Part shown: positions 62,001-64,000 of the stretch, one piece after another
Layout: each line of letters starts with the position of its first letter
How positions within the stretch are numbered: position 1 is the stretch's first letter
NCBI GenBank assembly: GCA_032622095.1
Contig: CP136061.1
Location: forward strand, 172,117,107-172,181,106
Direction of reading: 5' to 3'
Length of the DNA: 64,000 nt
From: Siphonodentalium dalli
Taxonomy: Eukaryota > Mollusca > Scaphopoda > Gadilida > Siphonodentaliidae
Translations under genes and position numbers: made by a program
Notes under the pieces: model-generated
Told to the model about the DNA's origin: nothing
What the model saw: only the letters and a program-made list of their open reading frames with translations
Databases searched by the model: none

Positions 62001-64000
62001 TGTGTGGTTGAGATACCTATAGATGTGTGTGGTTGAGATACCTATAGATGTATGTGGTGGTGCTACCTATATATGTATGTGGCGGTGATATCCATAGATG
62101 TATGTGGTGGAGATACCTATAGATGTATGTGGTGGTGATACCTATATATGTGTGTGGTGGTTATACCCATTGCTGTATGTGGTGGAGATACCTATAGATG
62201 TATGTGGTGGGGATACCTATATATGTATGTGGTGAGGATACCTATATATGTGTGTGGTGAGGATACCTATATATGTATGTGGTGGGGATACCTATATATG
62301 TGTGTGGTGGGGATACCTATATATGTATGTGGTGGGGATACCTATATATGTATTTGGCGGGGAGACCTATATATGTATGTGGCCGGGAAACCTATATATG
62401 TTTGTGGTGGGGATACCTACATATGTATGTGCCGGGGATACATATATATGTATATGGTGGGGATACGTATATATTTATGTAGTGGGGATACATATATATG
62501 TATGTGGCGGGGAGACATATATATGTATGTGGCGGGGATACCTATAGATGTATGTGGTGGGGATACCTATATATGTGTGTGGCGGGTATACCTATATATG
62601 TGTGTGGTGGAGATACCTATAGATGTATGTGGTGGTGCTACCTATATATGTATGTGGCGGTGATATCCATAGATGTATGTGGTGGTGATACCTATATATG
62701 TGTGTGGTGGTGATACCTATATATGTGTGTGGTGGGGATACCTATAGATGTATGTGGTGGGGATACCTATATATGTATGTGGTGGGGTTACCTATAGATG
62801 TGTGTGGTTGAGATACCTATAGATGTGTGTGGTTGAGATACCTATAGATGTATGTGGTGGTGCTACCTATATATGTATGTGGCGGTGATATCCATAGATG
62901 TATGTGGTGGTGATACCTATATATGTGTGTGGTGGTGATACCTATATATGTGTGTGGTGGGGATACCTATAGATGTATGTGGTGGGGATACCTATATATG
63001 TATGTGGTGGGGTTACCTATAGATGTACGTGGTGGGGTTACCTATAGATGTACGTGGTGGGGATACATATAGATGTATGTGGTGGTGATACCTATATATG
63101 TGTGTGACGGGGATACCTATAGATGTATTTGGTGGGGATACCTATGGATGTATGTGGTGGGGATACCTATAGATGTATGTGGTGGTGATACCTATAGATG
63201 TATGTGGTGGGGATACCTATAGATGTATGTGGTGGGGATACATATAGACGTGTATGGCGGGGATACCTATAGATGTGTGTGGTGGGGATACCTATATATG
63301 TCTGTTGTGGGGATACCTATATATGTATGTGGTGGGGATACCTCTAGATGTCTGTGGTGGGGATACCTATAGATGTATGTGGTGGGGATACCTATATATG
63401 TGTGTGATGGGGATACATATAGATGTATGTGGTGGGGATACCTATAGATGTGTGGTGAGGATACCTATATATGTATGTGGTGGGGATACCTATATATGTA
63501 TATTGTGGGGATACCTATATAAGTATGTGGTGGGGATACCTATATATGTATGTGGCGGGGATACCTATATATGTATGTGGTGGTGATACCTATAGATGTG
63601 TGTGGCGGGGATACCTATATATGTATGTGGTGGGGATACCTATAGATGTGTGTGGTGGAGATACCTATAGATGTATGTGGTGGTGCTACCTATATATGTA
63701 TGTGGTGGGGATACCTATATATGTATGTGGCGGGGATACCCATAGATGTATGTGGTGGAGATACCTATAGATGTATGTGGTGGTGATGCCTATATATGTG
63801 TGTGGTGGCGATACCTATATATGTGTGTGGTTGGGATACCTATAGATGTGTGTGGCGAGGATACCTATATATGTGTATGGCGGGGATACCTATATATGTA
63901 TGTGGTGAGGATACATATACATGTATGTGGTGGGGATACCTATAGATGTATGTGGTGGGGATACCGATATATGTATGTGGTGGGGATACCTATATATGTA

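Larger units (their letters stand above)
22567..64000 (+). repeat. Giant 25 bp minisatellite array, about 1,650 units
   Basis: The unit is CCTATAKATGTRTGTGGYGG followed by KGATA, 25 bp, repeated head to tail without any other sequence for 41.4 kb and beyond the right edge. Common variants are T or G at position 7, G or A at 12, C or T at 18, A at 20, T or A at 21, and G in place of T at 24. Rare units differ in length (for example CCTATATCTATATATG, TATATATATG, TGTGTGG losing two bases). The plus strand is rich in G and poor in C. As 25 is not a multiple of three and the consensus has no plus-strand stop, each frame gives a 25-residue peptide period (GIPIYVCGGDTYICMWWGYL then YMYVV); stops come only from variants such as GGTGAT or TATAGATG. 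I regard all these open frames as non-genic. Confidence 0.97.

Noticed and set aside
22567-64000. Dozens of overlapping plus-strand open frames of 60-274 codons with a cysteine- and tyrosine-rich 25-residue repeat
   Set aside because: The 25 bp unit shifts frame every copy, so all three frames give the same peptide period. Frames end only where variant units make stops, and starts are at arbitrary ATATATG. There is no sign of codon constraint.
22567-64000. CRISPR-like array because of regular short repeats
   Set aside because: Units are contiguous with no spacers, the genome is eukaryotic, and variants are scattered single-base changes.
22567-64000. Telomeric or centromeric repeat
   Set aside because: The unit does not contain TTAGGG-type motifs and 25 bp is short for known centromeric satellites; position next to a gene argues for a minisatellite, though a heterochromatic role cannot be tested here.

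Overview
The window is eukaryotic, with no prokaryotic-style operons. It holds one spliced host gene, many decayed DNA transposons and a very large minisatellite. The best guess is a bivalve or related mollusc: tandem ~160 bp monomers capped by conserved ends and ACGG-type microsatellites resemble the pearl-like dispersed elements known from oysters. The species call is inference only.

The left third (1-22466) is a stretch of a minus-strand de novo DNA methyltransferase gene (DNMT3 family). Nine exons (3185-3316, 3953-4007, 4400-4464, 6842-6889, 14277-14362, 15863-15904, 16978-17160, 20707-20812, 21518-21619) join into one open frame of 273 codons with matching splice phases. They encode the end of the PWWP domain, a linker and a complete ADD zinc-finger domain. 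The PWWP core and 5' end are not seen left of the gap. The methyltransferase domain is not seen either and should lie left of base 1. The introns carry nearly everything else: pearl-like arrays (1-1583, 3351-3933, 8587-8930, 9150-13120, 19180-20290), a hAT transposon nested in a second hAT nested in a satellite array (10402-12286), a TTA-flanked terminal-inverted-repeat element (14647-15822), a TTAA-flanked MITE (5458-5949), a piggyBac transposase fossil (21931-22360), and a possible internal first exon with two ETS-type motifs (8948-9120).

After a 100-base run of N (22467-22566), the rest of the window (22567-64000, over 41 kb) is one uninterrupted array of a 25 bp unit, about 1,650 copies, running off the right edge. 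It has layered higher-order structure: ~2.68 kb blocks in tandem, a >6.4 kb duplication, a ~2.5 kb block shared over 21.9 kb, and 1.86-2.3 kb tandem blocks. The unit length is not a multiple of three and its consensus lacks forward stop codons, so every frame gives artefactual open frames; I treat none as a gene. If the scaffold join is right, the array lies in or upstream of the DNMT3 intron that splits the PWWP domain.
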